The notes beneath the pieces were generated by a model that ran no database searches, had not been told where the DNA came from, and saw only the letters and a program-made list of their open reading frames with translations. A stretch of DNA of 64,000 nt from CAVONV01 sp963697355 (lineage in GTDB: Bacteria; Acidobacteriota; Vicinamibacteria; Marinacidobacterales; DATDRI01), in assembly GCA_963697355.1 (NCBI GenBank), contig CAVONV010000032.1:186001-250000 (forward strand), given 5' to 3'. Position 1 is the stretch's first letter; each line of letters begins with the position of its first letter. Below are positions 1 through 8,371 of this stretch, piece after piece. The position numbers were made by a program, and so were the translations under genes.

Positions 1-135
1 AATTCCGCAAAATACGCCTACTACTCGCCAGGACTGCTCGGGACACAGGTGGTGTTCGGAAATACACAGGATTGCATCCGATCCGCTATCGAGGGGCGGG
101 TCATCCGAGACGATTCTCTATGGCGCGTAACGTGA
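1..135 (+). CDS. Aconitase X catalytic subunit, C-terminal end (partial)
   Basis: An open frame enters from the left edge and stops at TGA 133-135, giving 44 residues. The tail contains YYSPGLLG, VVFGNTQDC and AIEGRV, which match the C-terminus of the large (DUF521) subunit of aconitase X as I recall it. AcnX enzymes are Fe-S hydro-lyases; characterised bacterial members dehydrate cis-3-hydroxy-L-proline, and archaeal ones act on phosphomevalonate. The next gene, encoding the AcnX swivel subunit, starts at 120 and overlaps this one by 16 bases, the usual arrangement of translationally coupled AcnX subunits. That neighbour is the main support for the call. The substrate cannot be told from this fragment. 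Confidence 0.75.
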   Translation, partial: NSAKYAYYSPGLLGTQVVFGNTQDCIRSAIEGRVIRDDSLWRVT

Positions 136-539
136 TTCGAGGTCGAGTGCTCGTGGCCGGCGAGGCATCCGGTGAGTCCCTCGTCAGCCCGGAACCCCTG
201 AGTTTCTGGGGCGGCTACGATAGCGACAACGGTGAGATCATCGACCGTCGCCATCCTCTCTCGGGCCAAATCGCTTCGGGGAGGATTCTCGTCCTACCTT
301 TCACGAAAGGTTCGAGTACGACGACGGCTGTGCTCCTCGAGTCCGTAAAAAATGGCACAGCGCCCGCGGGAATCATCACCTCGAGAGTCGATTCCTTCCT
401 CTCCCTCGCCTCTATCGTGGCCGAAGAGATGTACCAGAAACCGATCCCCATCGTGGCCGTTTCGCTTTCGGAGTTCTCTCGATTCAAGTCCGGCCAGAAA
501 ATCGAAATGAGCTCGGACGGTGCTATTCTGATCTCCTGA
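120..539 (+). CDS. Aconitase X swivel subunit (DUF126)
   Basis: 139 residues, the normal size for the separate small swivel-domain subunit of aconitase X. Visible features are an N-terminal GRVLVAGEASGESLV strand-turn, the phrase SFWGGYD, the segment HPLSGQ and a later GRILVLPFTKGSSTT, all typical of the DUF126 swivel beta/alpha fold. I chose ATG 120 (MARNVIRG) rather than 72, because 120 overlaps the end of the large subunit and begins at the conserved first strand. The two subunits together form the hydro-lyase active site. Its presence beside an IclR-regulated catabolic cluster is compatible with hydroxyproline or related amino acid use, but that link is inference. Confidence 0.85.
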   Translation: MARNVIRGRVLVAGEASGESLVSPEPLSFWGGYDSDNGEIIDRRHPLSGQIASGRILVLPFTKGSSTTTAVLLESVKNGTAPAGIITSRVDSFLSLASIVAEEMYQKPIPIVAVSLSEFSRFKSGQKIEMSSDGAILIS

Positions 540-579
540 GAACGTTTCGTCTTCTCCTCGAACCCCTTCTCGTTTGTTC

Positions 580-608
580 TTGACTCCTCGTTCCACAAAG
601 TGTAAATG
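580..608 (+). promoter_or_regulatory. Possible sigma70-type promoter for the lipoprotein gene
   Basis: TTGACT (580-585) and TAAATG (603-608) lie 17 bases apart, about 80 bases upstream of the lipoprotein start at 688. The -35 is good and the -10 is weak, so this is a suggestion from spacing and position only. Confidence 0.3.
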
Positions 609-687
609 AGCAGGAGGTCGGATTCCGTATTCTCCACGTTGAACCCTCAGCGGTAGCGGAATAGCGTCCATAAACTGGGAGGTGCTC

Positions 688-1350
688 ATGTTTCGTTATA
701 GAACTGTGATGATGGGGATGATCGTTTTCTGTTGGTTGTCTTGTGGTGGGCAGGAACAAGGGGCGATCGACACGTTCTTGAAAGCGGTCAAGGACAAAGA
801 CGATAGCGCACGAGGCGCGGTATCCAGTGTGGACTTTCCCGGAGAGGTAAACTCCTGGAAAGTGGTGGATATGGGCACCGAGGCGACCGAAAGCTTTCGG
901 CTGCCTGAGCTACAACGCCAGGTCCAGGCGACCAAAAGTGATTACGACACGCACCTCGAGAAACGCGGCTACCTCATGCGCGACAATGCACGCCTTTACA
1001 AAGAGCATAAGGCGAAGTTGGAAGAGAATCCCGACTTCCAGTTCAAGGGTGAGCTTGCAGAATTCGACGAACAGTGGAAGAAGAGCCTGCAAGAGGAACA
1101 AGAACTGGAAGGCAAAATGCAGGAAGCCAACGCTGCGATGCAGAGGGAGCGGAGCACTGCAACAGTCTCAATCATGGGTGGCTCCGTGACGGAGACTTTC
1201 GAAGGTGAGGTCTTGATCCGAGAGGCCCTCGTCAACGTCGACGACAAACCTTATAAATTTACGATCCGTAAGTACAATCTTGTCGATAAAACGACCAACA
1301 ACCAGCCTCGTTCGCGTTGGATCGTAACGGATATCCGGAAGCAGAGCTAG
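688..1350 (+). CDS. Putative lipoprotein with coiled-coil middle
   Basis: 220 residues. ATG 688 is preceded by GGAGG (678-682), which fixes the start; the GTG six bases earlier lies inside that ribosome binding site. The N-terminus is a short hydrophobic stretch ending in a lipobox-like WLSC, so a lipid-anchored envelope protein is likely. Residues about 75-150 are rich in charged residues with heptad-like spacing (coiled coil). The C-terminal part looks like a beta-rich domain ending in SRWIVTDIRKQS. I do not recognise the family. It converges on the truncated TonB receptor fragment, and the two reading frames overlap by about 90 bases, so the right breakpoint of that pseudogene lies at or inside this gene's end. 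Confidence 0.7.
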   Translation: MFRYRTVMMGMIVFCWLSCGGQEQGAIDTFLKAVKDKDDSARGAVSSVDFPGEVNSWKVVDMGTEATESFRLPELQRQVQATKSDYDTHLEKRGYLMRDNARLYKEHKAKLEENPDFQFKGELAEFDEQWKKSLQEEQELEGKMQEANAAMQRERSTATVSIMGGSVTETFEGEVLIREALVNVDDKPYKFTIRKYNLVDKTTNNQPRSRWIVTDIRKQS

Positions 1351-1714
1351 TGCTTTCCTCTACGGTAGAGAGTGACATGGTGATGTTCACGGTTGTCGTC
1401 TGACCTATGGTGACGATGATTTCCTCTCGCCGAATCGTCTGGAAGCCCCTCATGGAGAAGGTGGCGGTATAGGTCCCGGGAGCCAGCGTGGGAAAGTGAT
1501 AGGCTCCGGACTCGGCGGTGCTCATCCTTTGGACACCTCCGATCAGTGCCGGGCTTTCGATGTCCATCGTAACGCCGGGAAGGATAGCCCCGGTCTCATC
1601 AGACACGGTTCCTCGGATCGTTCCGGTGAGCTTTTGAGCCTGGGCCCCGGATGCGAAGAAACAGACCAAAACTCCCGAGAGCAGCAAAGGAACTAAGAGT
1701 CTTTGGTTCTTCAT
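1259..1714 (-). pseudogene. N-terminal fragment of a TonB-dependent receptor (carboxypeptidase-regulatory domain)
   Basis: Starts at ATG 1714 behind a clear AGGAG, with a signal peptide ending near GAQAQ. It continues with the carboxypeptidase-regulatory-like (transthyretin-like) domain: IRGTVSDETGAILPGV, then GAYHFPTLAPGTYT and MRGFQT. In acidobacterial Oar-like receptors this domain is followed by a plug and a beta-barrel, about 1000 residues in total. Here homology stops after the STVEES segment and about 30 unrelated residues follow before the stop. More than 80% of the receptor is therefore missing. The promoter-proximal half with ribosome binding site survives, so a short secreted peptide could still be made, but transport function is lost. 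Confidence 0.75.
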
Positions 1715-2043
1715 CAATCCATCTCCTTTCCAAGGGATTTTGAGGTAGGACTAACGGTTCGGCCAATAGTAAGTGCCCAATTTTCGGGCGCCGAGGCGCC
1801 CGTCGGGCGAGGCGCGAGGAGTGAACAATGTCTAGGATATATGACCGACGAGCAACGCAGCCAGGCAGGATGGATCGGCGTCCCAAAATGGGTAGTTATT
1901 CTTGGTCGGGCCCTAAGGCAAGCATTCGAGATGCGAAAAGGTGAGTCGGTGCGCATGGGACACCTCTTGCTCAGCGGGCGCTTGACGGCTGCTGAGCTCT
2001 TCAAGCCTTGTTTCGCGTGGATTCCCGGTCTCTACGACACTCA
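1715..2043. other. Gene-free stretch with a GC-rich hairpin
   Basis: About 330 bases between the receptor fragment and the CoA transferase operon. Open frames here have no recognisable motif or convincing ribosome binding site. One clear structure is a perfect inverted repeat at 1785-1802 (CGGGCGCC, two bases, GGCGCCCG) without a T run. At the right edge an alternating TA tract (about 2045-2058) overlaps the end of the CoA transferase B gene. Confidence 0.5.
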
Positions 2044-2844
2044 TCATATATATATATGATGGGGGTCCAGTTCCTCCCGAATGATTCGCAGCTCCTCCGG
2101 TGTGGGCAGAACCGTTTCCTCGAGCTTTGGGGCTCGAGCTACGTCCCAGCCCATTTGGTCCAGGACGGTCTCGATTTCTATGCCGGGATGCATTCCCGCC
2201 AACATCATCTCGCCCTTAGTTTCGTCGAAAGTGAAGACAGCCATGTCGGTGATGACAATAACAGGACCCCGGCCAGGCATGCCCCAATCGGCTCGGTTCT
2301 TGCCGTTAGCGATATGGCCCGGGCTCGTAATGAAGTCGACAACCGGACGAAAGATACGCTTGTGCTGTGGCGTGATGACAATGACCTTTTTCGAATGAAT
2401 GGCGATTTCACAGGCACCTCCGCTTCCAGGAAGGCGTACTTTGGGATGTTCATAGTCGCCGATCACGGTCGTGTTGATGTTTCCATTTCGATCGATCTGG
2501 GCGCCACCGAGGAAACCGACATCGATCCGTGCTCCCTGGAGATAGAGGCCGAACACATCGGCCATCGCACAAGCCGAGACGGCACCTTGTACGAGACAGG
2601 GGTCCCCGATGGAAACGGGGAGATGCCGGGGCTGGGCGCCGATGGCTCCCGATTCGTAGATGAGCACCAGATTAGGTGCATGAGTCCTTAGAGCCAAGTT
2701 GCAGGCCAGGTTGGGAAGGCCGATGCCCACGAACACCACCTCACCATCCAACAGTTCCCGGGCGGCCCGGACGATCATGAGCTCTTTTGTGGAATACGTT
2801 GACACGTTACCTTGTGTTCCTTCATCAACGGCTTCAATATCCAT
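2044..2844 (-). CDS. CoA transferase beta subunit (3-oxoacid / glutaconate CoA-transferase family)
   Basis: 266 residues, usual for the B subunit of class I CoA transferases of the GctB/PcaJ/IpdB type. The N-terminal GIGLPNLACNLA and the YESGAIGA motif are visible; in this family the ESG glutamate forms the covalent CoA thioester. Later the conserved FLGGAQIDRNGNINTT and GSGGACEIA appear. The gene begins 11 bases inside the end of the alpha subunit, so the two are coupled. The last residues are encoded by a TA-repeat tract. Upstream lies an IclR regulator, and a decayed 3-oxoadipyl-CoA-type thiolase lies in the same putative regulon, which favours a beta-keto acid substrate. Substrate assignment remains inference. 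Confidence 0.85.
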   Translation of the reverse strand: MDIEAVDEGTQGNVSTYSTKELMIVRAARELLDGEVVFVGIGLPNLACNLALRTHAPNLVLIYESGAIGAQPRHLPVSIGDPCLVQGAVSACAMADVFGLYLQGARIDVGFLGGAQIDRNGNINTTVIGDYEHPKVRLPGSGGACEIAIHSKKVIVITPQHKRIFRPVVDFITSPGHIANGKNRADWGMPGRGPVIVITDMAVFTFDETKGEMMLAGMHPGIEIETVLDQMGWDVARAPKLEETVLPTPEELRIIREELDPHHIYI

Positions 2845-3760
2845 AGTTGACGGGTGTGGACAAATACAGCTCGGCCTTTAGAGTGTCCATCCTCTTCTTC
2901 CCCAGTTTCTTGACGTATTCGGATCTATCTCTCAAGCCGTAGACCCATTCATTCAAGTAGTCGTCAAATGTCTCCTTCTCTTTGGATATGTCCGCCCAAT
3001 CGATGTAAAACGGGTTGTCCCGATCGTAATAGCCCTGCACATAGGAGGGGTGGCATCCAAAGGGCTCGATGACCACCGCATCGACGATGATACCCGGAAT
3101 CAGCGTTCGGTTGGGATCGGACCGGATGACGGCTTCCTCCACGAGCTCTTCTGCCACGACGATAGTCCTTTGCGCGGCAAAGGCCGTCTCTTTTTGCACA
3201 CCCAGCAAGCCCCAGACCTGGGCATTCCCGTTGGCATCGGTTCTCTGGGTATGGATGATGGCCACGTCGGGATTGAGGGCGGGAACCGTGGCCAGGACTT
3301 CACCAGTGTAGGGGCAGGTGACTGATCGAATCGCTGGGTTGACTTTGGGCAGGTCAGATCCCATGTAGGTTCTCAGGGGGAGGAACGGCAGGCGAACCGC
3401 CCCGGCATTTATCCGGGCCGTCATGCCGGCATGGGAATACTCTTCCACCTCGAGAGGGTTGGGGACGCCATTCTCTACAGCCCGCCGGAAAGCATACAGA
3501 GGACCGACCCCGGGATTGCCCGCCCATCCGAAAACGATTTTCCTGGCGCAACCGGCACCAATCATTTGATCGTAGAGCAAGTCGGGCGTCAGACGGCAGA
3601 GGGTGAGATCCCGTTTGTGCTGGCGGATGATCTCGTGACCTGCAGCAAAGCATATCAGGTGGGTGAATCCTTCGATCATCACGGTGTCGCCATCGTGGAC
3701 GAGCTTGCTAATCGCCTCCGTCATGGTGGTCACTTTGTCTTGCTTGGATCCCATGGTCAT
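2834..3760 (-). CDS. CoA transferase alpha subunit
   Basis: 308 residues from ATG 3760. An upstream in-frame ATG at 3778 is possible, but the 3760 start has AAGG seven bases before it and fits family N-termini better. Family features are the early DGDTVMIEGFTHL with FAAGHEIIRQ, then FGWAGNPGVG, the segment CPYTGE, and a C-terminal half with DAVVIEPFGCHPSYVQGYY. This matches GctA-like alpha subunits, which bind CoA and pair with the ESG-containing beta subunit encoded next. It starts 25 bases after the IclR regulator stop, making regulator-alpha-beta a compact minus-strand unit. The pair resembles enzymes annotated as 3-oxoadipate CoA transferase, but glutaconate-like substrates are also possible. 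Confidence 0.85.
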   Translation of the reverse strand: MTMGSKQDKVTTMTEAISKLVHDGDTVMIEGFTHLICFAAGHEIIRQHKRDLTLCRLTPDLLYDQMIGAGCARKIVFGWAGNPGVGPLYAFRRAVENGVPNPLEVEEYSHAGMTARINAGAVRLPFLPLRTYMGSDLPKVNPAIRSVTCPYTGEVLATVPALNPDVAIIHTQRTDANGNAQVWGLLGVQKETAFAAQRTIVVAEELVEEAVIRSDPNRTLIPGIIVDAVVIEPFGCHPSYVQGYYDRDNPFYIDWADISKEKETFDDYLNEWVYGLRDRSEYVKKLGKKRMDTLKAELYLSTPVNYGY

Positions 3761-3785
3761 GCAACTGCCTTGTAGCATGTCTCCG

Positions 3786-4619
3786 TCATAATCGCGACCC
3801 GGTAAGAGTCATGTGTTTGCTGGACGTGTGCTTGCGGCCACGGTACCCCAATTCTTCCGAGATCATGCGGGCCGTTTCAATGAGCATTGGGGCAAAAGAA
3901 GTTTCCAGCTCGTTGACCGTCACCCGGGCCGAAGGAACAGCGATGTTTATAGCCGCAGCAACTTCGCCCTGGGCATTCCAGATTGGTGTGGCAATAGACC
4001 GGAGACCGATCACCAAATCTTCATCGTTGATGGCATAGCTTTTCACTCTCACCAACTCCAGCATTTGCAGGAACTGTTTTCTTCCCCTACCTAAGAACGG
4101 TTTCGCTTCTGGCCTTGTACTGGTTCTTTGGATGTAGTCCCGAAGCCAGGCACCCGACCGCTGACTGAGAAGCACCCGTCCCATGGCCGTGTTGTGGAGC
4201 TTCAGGCGTGAACCGATATGAAGGTTGATGGTTACGATCTGGCGGGTCTTGATACGCTCGACATAGACCAGTTCATCACCGTCCTGCACGGCCATGTTCA
4301 CAGTCTCACTGCATCGATGCGAGAGTGCCTGCAAGTGAGGTACGGCAATGTTCCTGAGGTCCATCGTGTGAAGTACACTGAGGCCTAAAGACAGGACATG
4401 CGGCCCCAGTCGGTATTTCTTTTCTGCTGAAGGCAGGAGATATCGATGAGCCACCAATGTCTGAACGAGCCTGAAAGCAGTTGTTTTCGAGAGCCCGGTT
4501 TTTTTCGCGATCTCTGTGATCCCCAACGATGGATTGGCTTCATCAAATGCCTCGAGAATTGAAATGCCTCGGGCTAGAGCCGTGACGGTTACATCGTTTG
4601 TTTTCATGGATGTTCGCAT
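3786..4619 (-). CDS. IclR-family transcriptional regulator
   Basis: 277 residues. The N-terminal winged helix is evident in ALARGISILEAF, LGITEIAKKTGLSKTTAFR and LVAHRYL (about residues 13-65). It is followed by the IclR effector-binding GAF-like domain with NMAVQDGDELVYVERI and HNTAMGRVLLS, and the C-terminal INDEDLVIGLRSIATPIWN. A second ATG lies at 4607. Members are usually repressors or activators of adjacent catabolic genes and bind short palindromes. Two copies of a GTTCCG/CGGAAC palindrome occur downstream of promoter-like elements at 8.3 and 9.8 kb, and I infer these are its sites. Its location beside CoA transferase genes resembles PcaR/PcaU loci. Confidence 0.9.
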   Translation of the reverse strand: MRTSMKTNDVTVTALARGISILEAFDEANPSLGITEIAKKTGLSKTTAFRLVQTLVAHRYLLPSAEKKYRLGPHVLSLGLSVLHTMDLRNIAVPHLQALSHRCSETVNMAVQDGDELVYVERIKTRQIVTINLHIGSRLKLHNTAMGRVLLSQRSGAWLRDYIQRTSTRPEAKPFLGRGRKQFLQMLELVRVKSYAINDEDLVIGLRSIATPIWNAQGEVAAAINIAVPSARVTVNELETSFAPMLIETARMISEELGYRGRKHTSSKHMTLTGSRL

Positions 4620-4655
4620 CTATGTATCTTGACGCTGTCCTTCCGTTCCCTGCGC

Positions 4656-6014
4656 TCAGGTCAGCTCCGAGAGGCACTCCTCCAAGATCCGGAGACCGGT
4701 GTCGACGTCGTACTCGTCGACCACGAGGGGGGGCGCGATACGGATAACGCTCTCGCCGCAGGCAAGCAGTAGCAGCCCTTTGCCAAACGCCAGCTGCTCG
4801 AGATCGTGCACCAAGGTGTCGGCCGGCTCCTTGGTCTCGCGGTCCTTGACGAACTCGATCCCTATGAACAGGCCCACTCCTCGAACATCTCCGATGACGT
4901 CGTGCCGTCTCTGCAACGTCTTGAGTCCGGTCAGCAAGCGCTCGCCCATCACCCGGGCGTTCTCGGTGAGCCCGCCTTCCAGCAGGTCCAGCGTCGCCAG
5001 GGCAGCGGCACAGCAAACGGGATTGCCTCCGAAGGTCGAGCCGTGGGAGCCCGGCTCCCATTTCATGACGGACTCCTTGGCGATGATGGCCCCGATGGGC
5101 ATCCCAGACCCGAGTCCCTTGGCCGAAAGCAGCACATCAGGCTCGACCCCTGCGTGCTCCGCCGCCCACATCTTTCCGGTGCGTCCCGCGCCGGTCTGAA
5201 CCTCGTCGAATACCAAAAGGATGCCGTGCTCGTCGCAGAGGCTCCGCAGCCCCCGGAGGAAGCTCAAGGGCGGGATGATGTACCCGCCTTCGCCCAGAAG
5301 GGGCTCGACGAACACGGCCGCGACGTCCTGGGGCGAGAGATGCCGCTTGAAGAGGTCGTCGCGGAGGAGGTCCAGCACGAACTCCCCGGCGTCTTGGTCA
5401 CCGGTCTCGAGACGGTACGGGTCCGGGTAGGGCACATGATGTACGCCCGGAAGGAACGGGCCGAAATGAGCCCGTTGTTGGACCTTGCTGGACGTGAGGC
5501 TCATCGCCCCGCAAGAGCGGCCGTGGAAAGCGCCCCGGAACGCGATCAAGGCGGGGCGGCGTGTCGCGGAACGCACAAGCTTGATGGCTCCCTCCACAGC
5601 TTCGGTTCCGGAGTTCGTGAGAAAGACCCTCTTCTTGCTACGCCCCGGCCCGAGCTTGGCCAGACGTTCCAGAAGCGTCGAAAAGGACTCCGAGTAGAAG
5701 TCCGTCCCACAAAGATGTTGGAACCGTCCCGCAGCCTCGCGGATGGCTGAGACCACATCGGGATGCGAGTATCCGGTGGAGGCGACGGCAATGCCTGCCA
5801 TGAAGTCGAGGTACCGGTTACCGTCCGTGTCCTCGAGCATCGTGCCCAACCCGCGGGAGGCCACCAACGGGTACTCCTTGATGTAGGAAGTTGAGGACCA
5901 CTGCTTGTCTCGCTTGATAACCTCTCGAGCCTTGGGTCCCGGCGGGGGGACCACAATGCGTGGATAGCCCCGGTCAACCGCACCGGCCCCGGTGTCCGTA
6001 CGCTTCTCCGACAT
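4656..6014 (-). CDS. Class III PLP aminotransferase (4-aminobutyrate / acetylornithine type)
   Basis: 452 residues, full length for the family. Visible are LEDTDGNRYLDFMAGIAV near the N-terminus, the cofactor phosphate site NSGTEAVEGAIKL, the AFHGRS segment, the VFDEVQTGAGRTGKMWA motif with the ring-nitrogen aspartate, the Schiff-base lysine in LSAKGLGSGMPIGA, and the HGSTFGGNP segment. It would move an amino group from an omega-amino acid (GABA, 5-aminovalerate or similar) to a 2-oxo acid, giving a semialdehyde. The gene starts two bases after the stop of the semialdehyde dehydrogenase gene and has GAGGAG just upstream, so both are probably translated from one message. The next gene downstream is the IclR regulator. 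The exact substrate is not readable. Confidence 0.88.
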   Translation of the reverse strand: MSEKRTDTGAGAVDRGYPRIVVPPPGPKAREVIKRDKQWSSTSYIKEYPLVASRGLGTMLEDTDGNRYLDFMAGIAVASTGYSHPDVVSAIREAAGRFQHLCGTDFYSESFSTLLERLAKLGPGRSKKRVFLTNSGTEAVEGAIKLVRSATRRPALIAFRGAFHGRSCGAMSLTSSKVQQRAHFGPFLPGVHHVPYPDPYRLETGDQDAGEFVLDLLRDDLFKRHLSPQDVAAVFVEPLLGEGGYIIPPLSFLRGLRSLCDEHGILLVFDEVQTGAGRTGKMWAAEHAGVEPDVLLSAKGLGSGMPIGAIIAKESVMKWEPGSHGSTFGGNPVCCAAALATLDLLEGGLTENARVMGERLLTGLKTLQRRHDVIGDVRGVGLFIGIEFVKDRETKEPADTLVHDLEQLAFGKGLLLLACGESVIRIAPPLVVDEYDVDTGLRILEECLSELT

Positions 6015-6016
6015 GG

Positions 6017-7600
6017 CTATGGCTCCTCAATGACCGTTCGGCTCTGCTCGCGCATAAACTGCATGACGTAGTAAGGGCCGCAGCCGCCCTTCCCGCTCGA
6101 GCCCGAGCCCTTCCAGCCACAAAATGGCTGGGCGCCAGGCCAGGCCCCCGTGGTCGCCCCACTCCGCTTGTTGGCGTAAGTAACCCCGGTCTCGATCTCG
6201 TCGAAGAACTTCTCCACCTCCTCTTTCTTTTTGGAGAAGATGCCGGCGGTGAGTCCGTAATCGGCTTTGTTGCTTTCTTCGATCCCCTGCTCCAAAGAAT
6301 CGATCTCGCCGATGGCGAGGAAGGGGACGAAGAACTCCTCCATGAAAACCTGGCTGGAAAGAGGCGCGCGGACAATGGTGGGCTCCATGTAGTAGCCCTT
6401 GGCGAAGGCCCCTCCGGTCATGCGACCGCCGCCTAGAAGGATCTCTCCATCCTTCCTGGCCATCTCCACCGCGCGCTCGAAAGTCCTGACGGCGTTCTCG
6501 TTGATCACCGGGCCAAAGAACACGTCCCGCTCCGTCGGGTCGCCGATCTTCATGGCTTTGGTTTTCTCGATGAGCTTCTCGGTGAACGCCTTGGCTACCC
6601 TTTTGTGCACATACACCCGCGAGCAGGCGCTGCATTTCTGGTTCTGGAGCCCATAGGCGGACTTCATCACGCCATCAGCGGCGGCATCGAGGTCCGCCGA
6701 GTCCATGACGATGCAGGGATTCTTCCCGCCCAGCTCCATGAGGCAGGGCTTGGCCCACTTCGTGCTGAAGCCTTTGAAGATGTGCATGCCCACTTCCTTG
6801 GAGCCGGTGAAGACCACCCCGGCCACCTTGGGATTTTGCCAGAGCAGGTCTCCGATGATCGAGCCCCTCCCGGAGATGAAGTGGAGGACGTCCTCCGGGA
6901 CGCCGGCCTCTCTATAGATGGTGTAGAGCCTCAAGCCTGTCCACGGCGTGTCCTGCGCAGGTTTGAAGACCAACGTGTTCCCGGCCACCAGGGCCGCGGA
7001 GGACATGCCGCAGGCCAGAGCCAGCGGAAAGTTGAACGGCGAGATGCAGACGAACACGCCGAAGGGCCGCAGGAGATCGGTGTTGTCTTCGATAGGCGTC
7101 AGCTGGTTCATCTTCTGACGGAATCCCTTGGCGTTCTCCATTTGCCAGGCGTAGTAGTCGATGAGGTCGGCCGACTCCTCGGCGTCCCCTAAGGACTCCA
7201 AGCGGCTCTTGCCCACCTCGAGGCTCATGCACGCCGCAAGCTCGAACTTGTCCTTGCGGACTAGCTCGGCCGCCTTGCGCATGATCTTCACCCGCTTCTC
7301 CCAGCCCAGCTTCTCCCACTTCCGCCGGGCCTTATGAGCGGACTCGATGGCCTCGCCGATGTGCTCAGCATTGGCGGAAGTGAACCGGCCTAGGACCAGG
7401 TCGGTGTTGATGGGCGAAGTGTCGACGATCGGAGGCGTGTCCGAGTGCGTCTCTTTACCGTTGATGTAGATCGGGTAGTCCCTTCCGCATTCGGATCGGA
7501 CCTTCTCGAGCGCCGAGTCGAAGGCCTCGTGGATCTTGTCCATGTCCGCTGCAGACGTCGTGTACGTCACTTTCATCTTGTCCGGTGCGAGCGCCGCCAT
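6017..7600 (-). CDS. Aldehyde dehydrogenase, glutamate-semialdehyde (P5C) dehydrogenase type
   Basis: 527 residues with an N-terminal extension typical of the 1-pyrroline-5-carboxylate dehydrogenase branch. Conserved blocks are SPFNFPLALACGM, the NAD-binding TGSKEVG, the general-base region MELGGKNPCIVMD, the catalytic cysteine within QKCSACSRVYVH, MEEFFVPFLAI, and the C-terminal GAWPGAQPFCGWKGSGSSGKGG. The enzyme oxidises a semialdehyde to a carboxylic acid with NAD(P). Next to an omega-aminotransferase it would complete conversion of an amino acid to a dicarboxylate, which the CoA transferase could then activate. The start at 7600 lies behind AGGGAGGTACC. It is the first intact gene downstream of the 8.3-kb promoter and operator. 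Confidence 0.9.
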   Translation of the reverse strand: MAALAPDKMKVTYTTSAADMDKIHEAFDSALEKVRSECGRDYPIYINGKETHSDTPPIVDTSPINTDLVLGRFTSANAEHIGEAIESAHKARRKWEKLGWEKRVKIMRKAAELVRKDKFELAACMSLEVGKSRLESLGDAEESADLIDYYAWQMENAKGFRQKMNQLTPIEDNTDLLRPFGVFVCISPFNFPLALACGMSSAALVAGNTLVFKPAQDTPWTGLRLYTIYREAGVPEDVLHFISGRGSIIGDLLWQNPKVAGVVFTGSKEVGMHIFKGFSTKWAKPCLMELGGKNPCIVMDSADLDAAADGVMKSAYGLQNQKCSACSRVYVHKRVAKAFTEKLIEKTKAMKIGDPTERDVFFGPVINENAVRTFERAVEMARKDGEILLGGGRMTGGAFAKGYYMEPTIVRAPLSSQVFMEEFFVPFLAIGEIDSLEQGIEESNKADYGLTAGIFSKKKEEVEKFFDEIETGVTYANKRSGATTGAWPGAQPFCGWKGSGSSGKGGCGPYYVMQFMREQSRTVIEEP

Positions 7601-7619
7601 GGTACCTCCCTAAGTGAAT

Positions 7620-8065
7620 CTAGCGACTGGATCGGTCTTTGACCATCGTTACGGCGGAGTCGAGAACATTCCTGAACAACCGTACTATCTCGGAGACCTC
7701 GTCCTCCGTAATAGTGAACGGCGGGCCGATCAGGACCTGGTCTCCGTTCGTCCCGTCGGCCTGCCCCGTGTTGGGCCATACCACGAGGCCTGCCGCCAGC
7801 GCCGCCTCCGCGAAGGATTCCGCCATCCGAAAGTCCCGGTCGAAGATCCTCCGACCGGCTCGGCGAGGAAGGCAGCCACGGTCTCCGGCCCCTCCCGTAA
7901 CAGCGCATCCTCGAGGGCGCCGCAGCAGCAGGCGTCGAGGTAGCGCTTCCCGTTGTCGTCGTAAAGCCAGCAACCCTCGCCTCGTGCGATTCGCCGGTAG
8001 GTCCTATTGAGCCGGCCGTAGAGGACGTGGCCGGCGGGATGGCCGGATACCGCGCTGGCGTTCAT
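7620..8065 (-). pseudogene. Decayed class III aminotransferase with two internal deletions
   Basis: Three pieces of one aminotransferase survive in order. The N-terminus (from ATG 8065) has HVLYGRLNRTYRRIARGEG and GKRYLDACCCGA. After a large gap comes the mid-protein segment EGPETVAAFLAEPVGGSSTG. The C-terminus, in another frame, has SFAEAALAAGLVVWPNTG and GDQVLIGPPFTITEDEV, ending at 7620. The Schiff-base lysine and the whole central domain are missing. A full protein would be about 450 residues; only some 140 codons remain. It sits between the operator at 8.27 kb and the dehydrogenase gene, so it was probably the first gene of that operon. An active aminotransferase lies two genes downstream, so function may be partly covered. 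Confidence 0.85.
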
Positions 8066-8265
8066 GGCCTATCCGATCAGGTCAGAAAAAAAAGTACTCC
8101 AAGGAACGGTACACCGCAGCGATCACGGCACGGATGGATCCATTCCAGACCGCGCCTTGCGTGACAAGCCACGGACGTGAAATGAACATGTCTTGGCGGG
8201 CCATCTCCGAAATCGAGCCTGCTAGAGGGTCTGACGTCGTTTGTTTTCACGGATTCTCTTAACAA

Positions 8266-8298
8266 GAAACTATGTTCCGTACAGCGGAACATAGTTTC
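8266..8298. promoter_or_regulatory. Perfect palindromic operator, probable IclR-regulator site (copy 1)
   Basis: Arms of 14 bases, GAAACTATGTTCCG (8266-8279) and its exact reverse complement (8285-8298), flank a 5-base spacer. The central 19 bases (8273-8291, TGTTCCG, spacer, CGGAACA) recur at 9828-9846. It lies just downstream of a minus-strand promoter reading toward the aminotransferase remnant and dehydrogenase. GTTCCG/CGGAAC palindromes are a common IclR-family site type, and an IclR gene is in this operon. Confidence 0.65.
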
Positions 8299-8313
8299 AT
8301 TCTTTGCGTAACA

Positions 8314-8342
8314 AAAATAAGGAATCTCTAGAACCTTGTCAA
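8314..8342 (-). promoter_or_regulatory. Promoter of the minus-strand catabolic operon
   Basis: On the minus strand, TTGACA (8342-8337) and TATTTT (8319-8314) are 17 bases apart. The predicted start near 8307 lies just before the palindrome at 8298-8266, so a bound regulator would block initiation or early elongation. The same -35 and -10 hexamers recur at 9774-9803. Confidence 0.6.
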
Positions 8343-8371
8343 GTCTTTTCAACCGGTGCCGCTTGGAAAAG

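Noticed and set aside
2045..2058. Alternating TA palindrome as an operator or origin element
   Set aside because: A simple TA microsatellite inside the end of the CoA transferase B coding sequence; no repeat or binding context.
1703..2059. 118-codon plus-strand open frame in the gap after the TonB fragment
   Set aside because: No ribosome binding site, no family pattern, and it runs through the TA tract and the start of the receptor fragment on the other strand.
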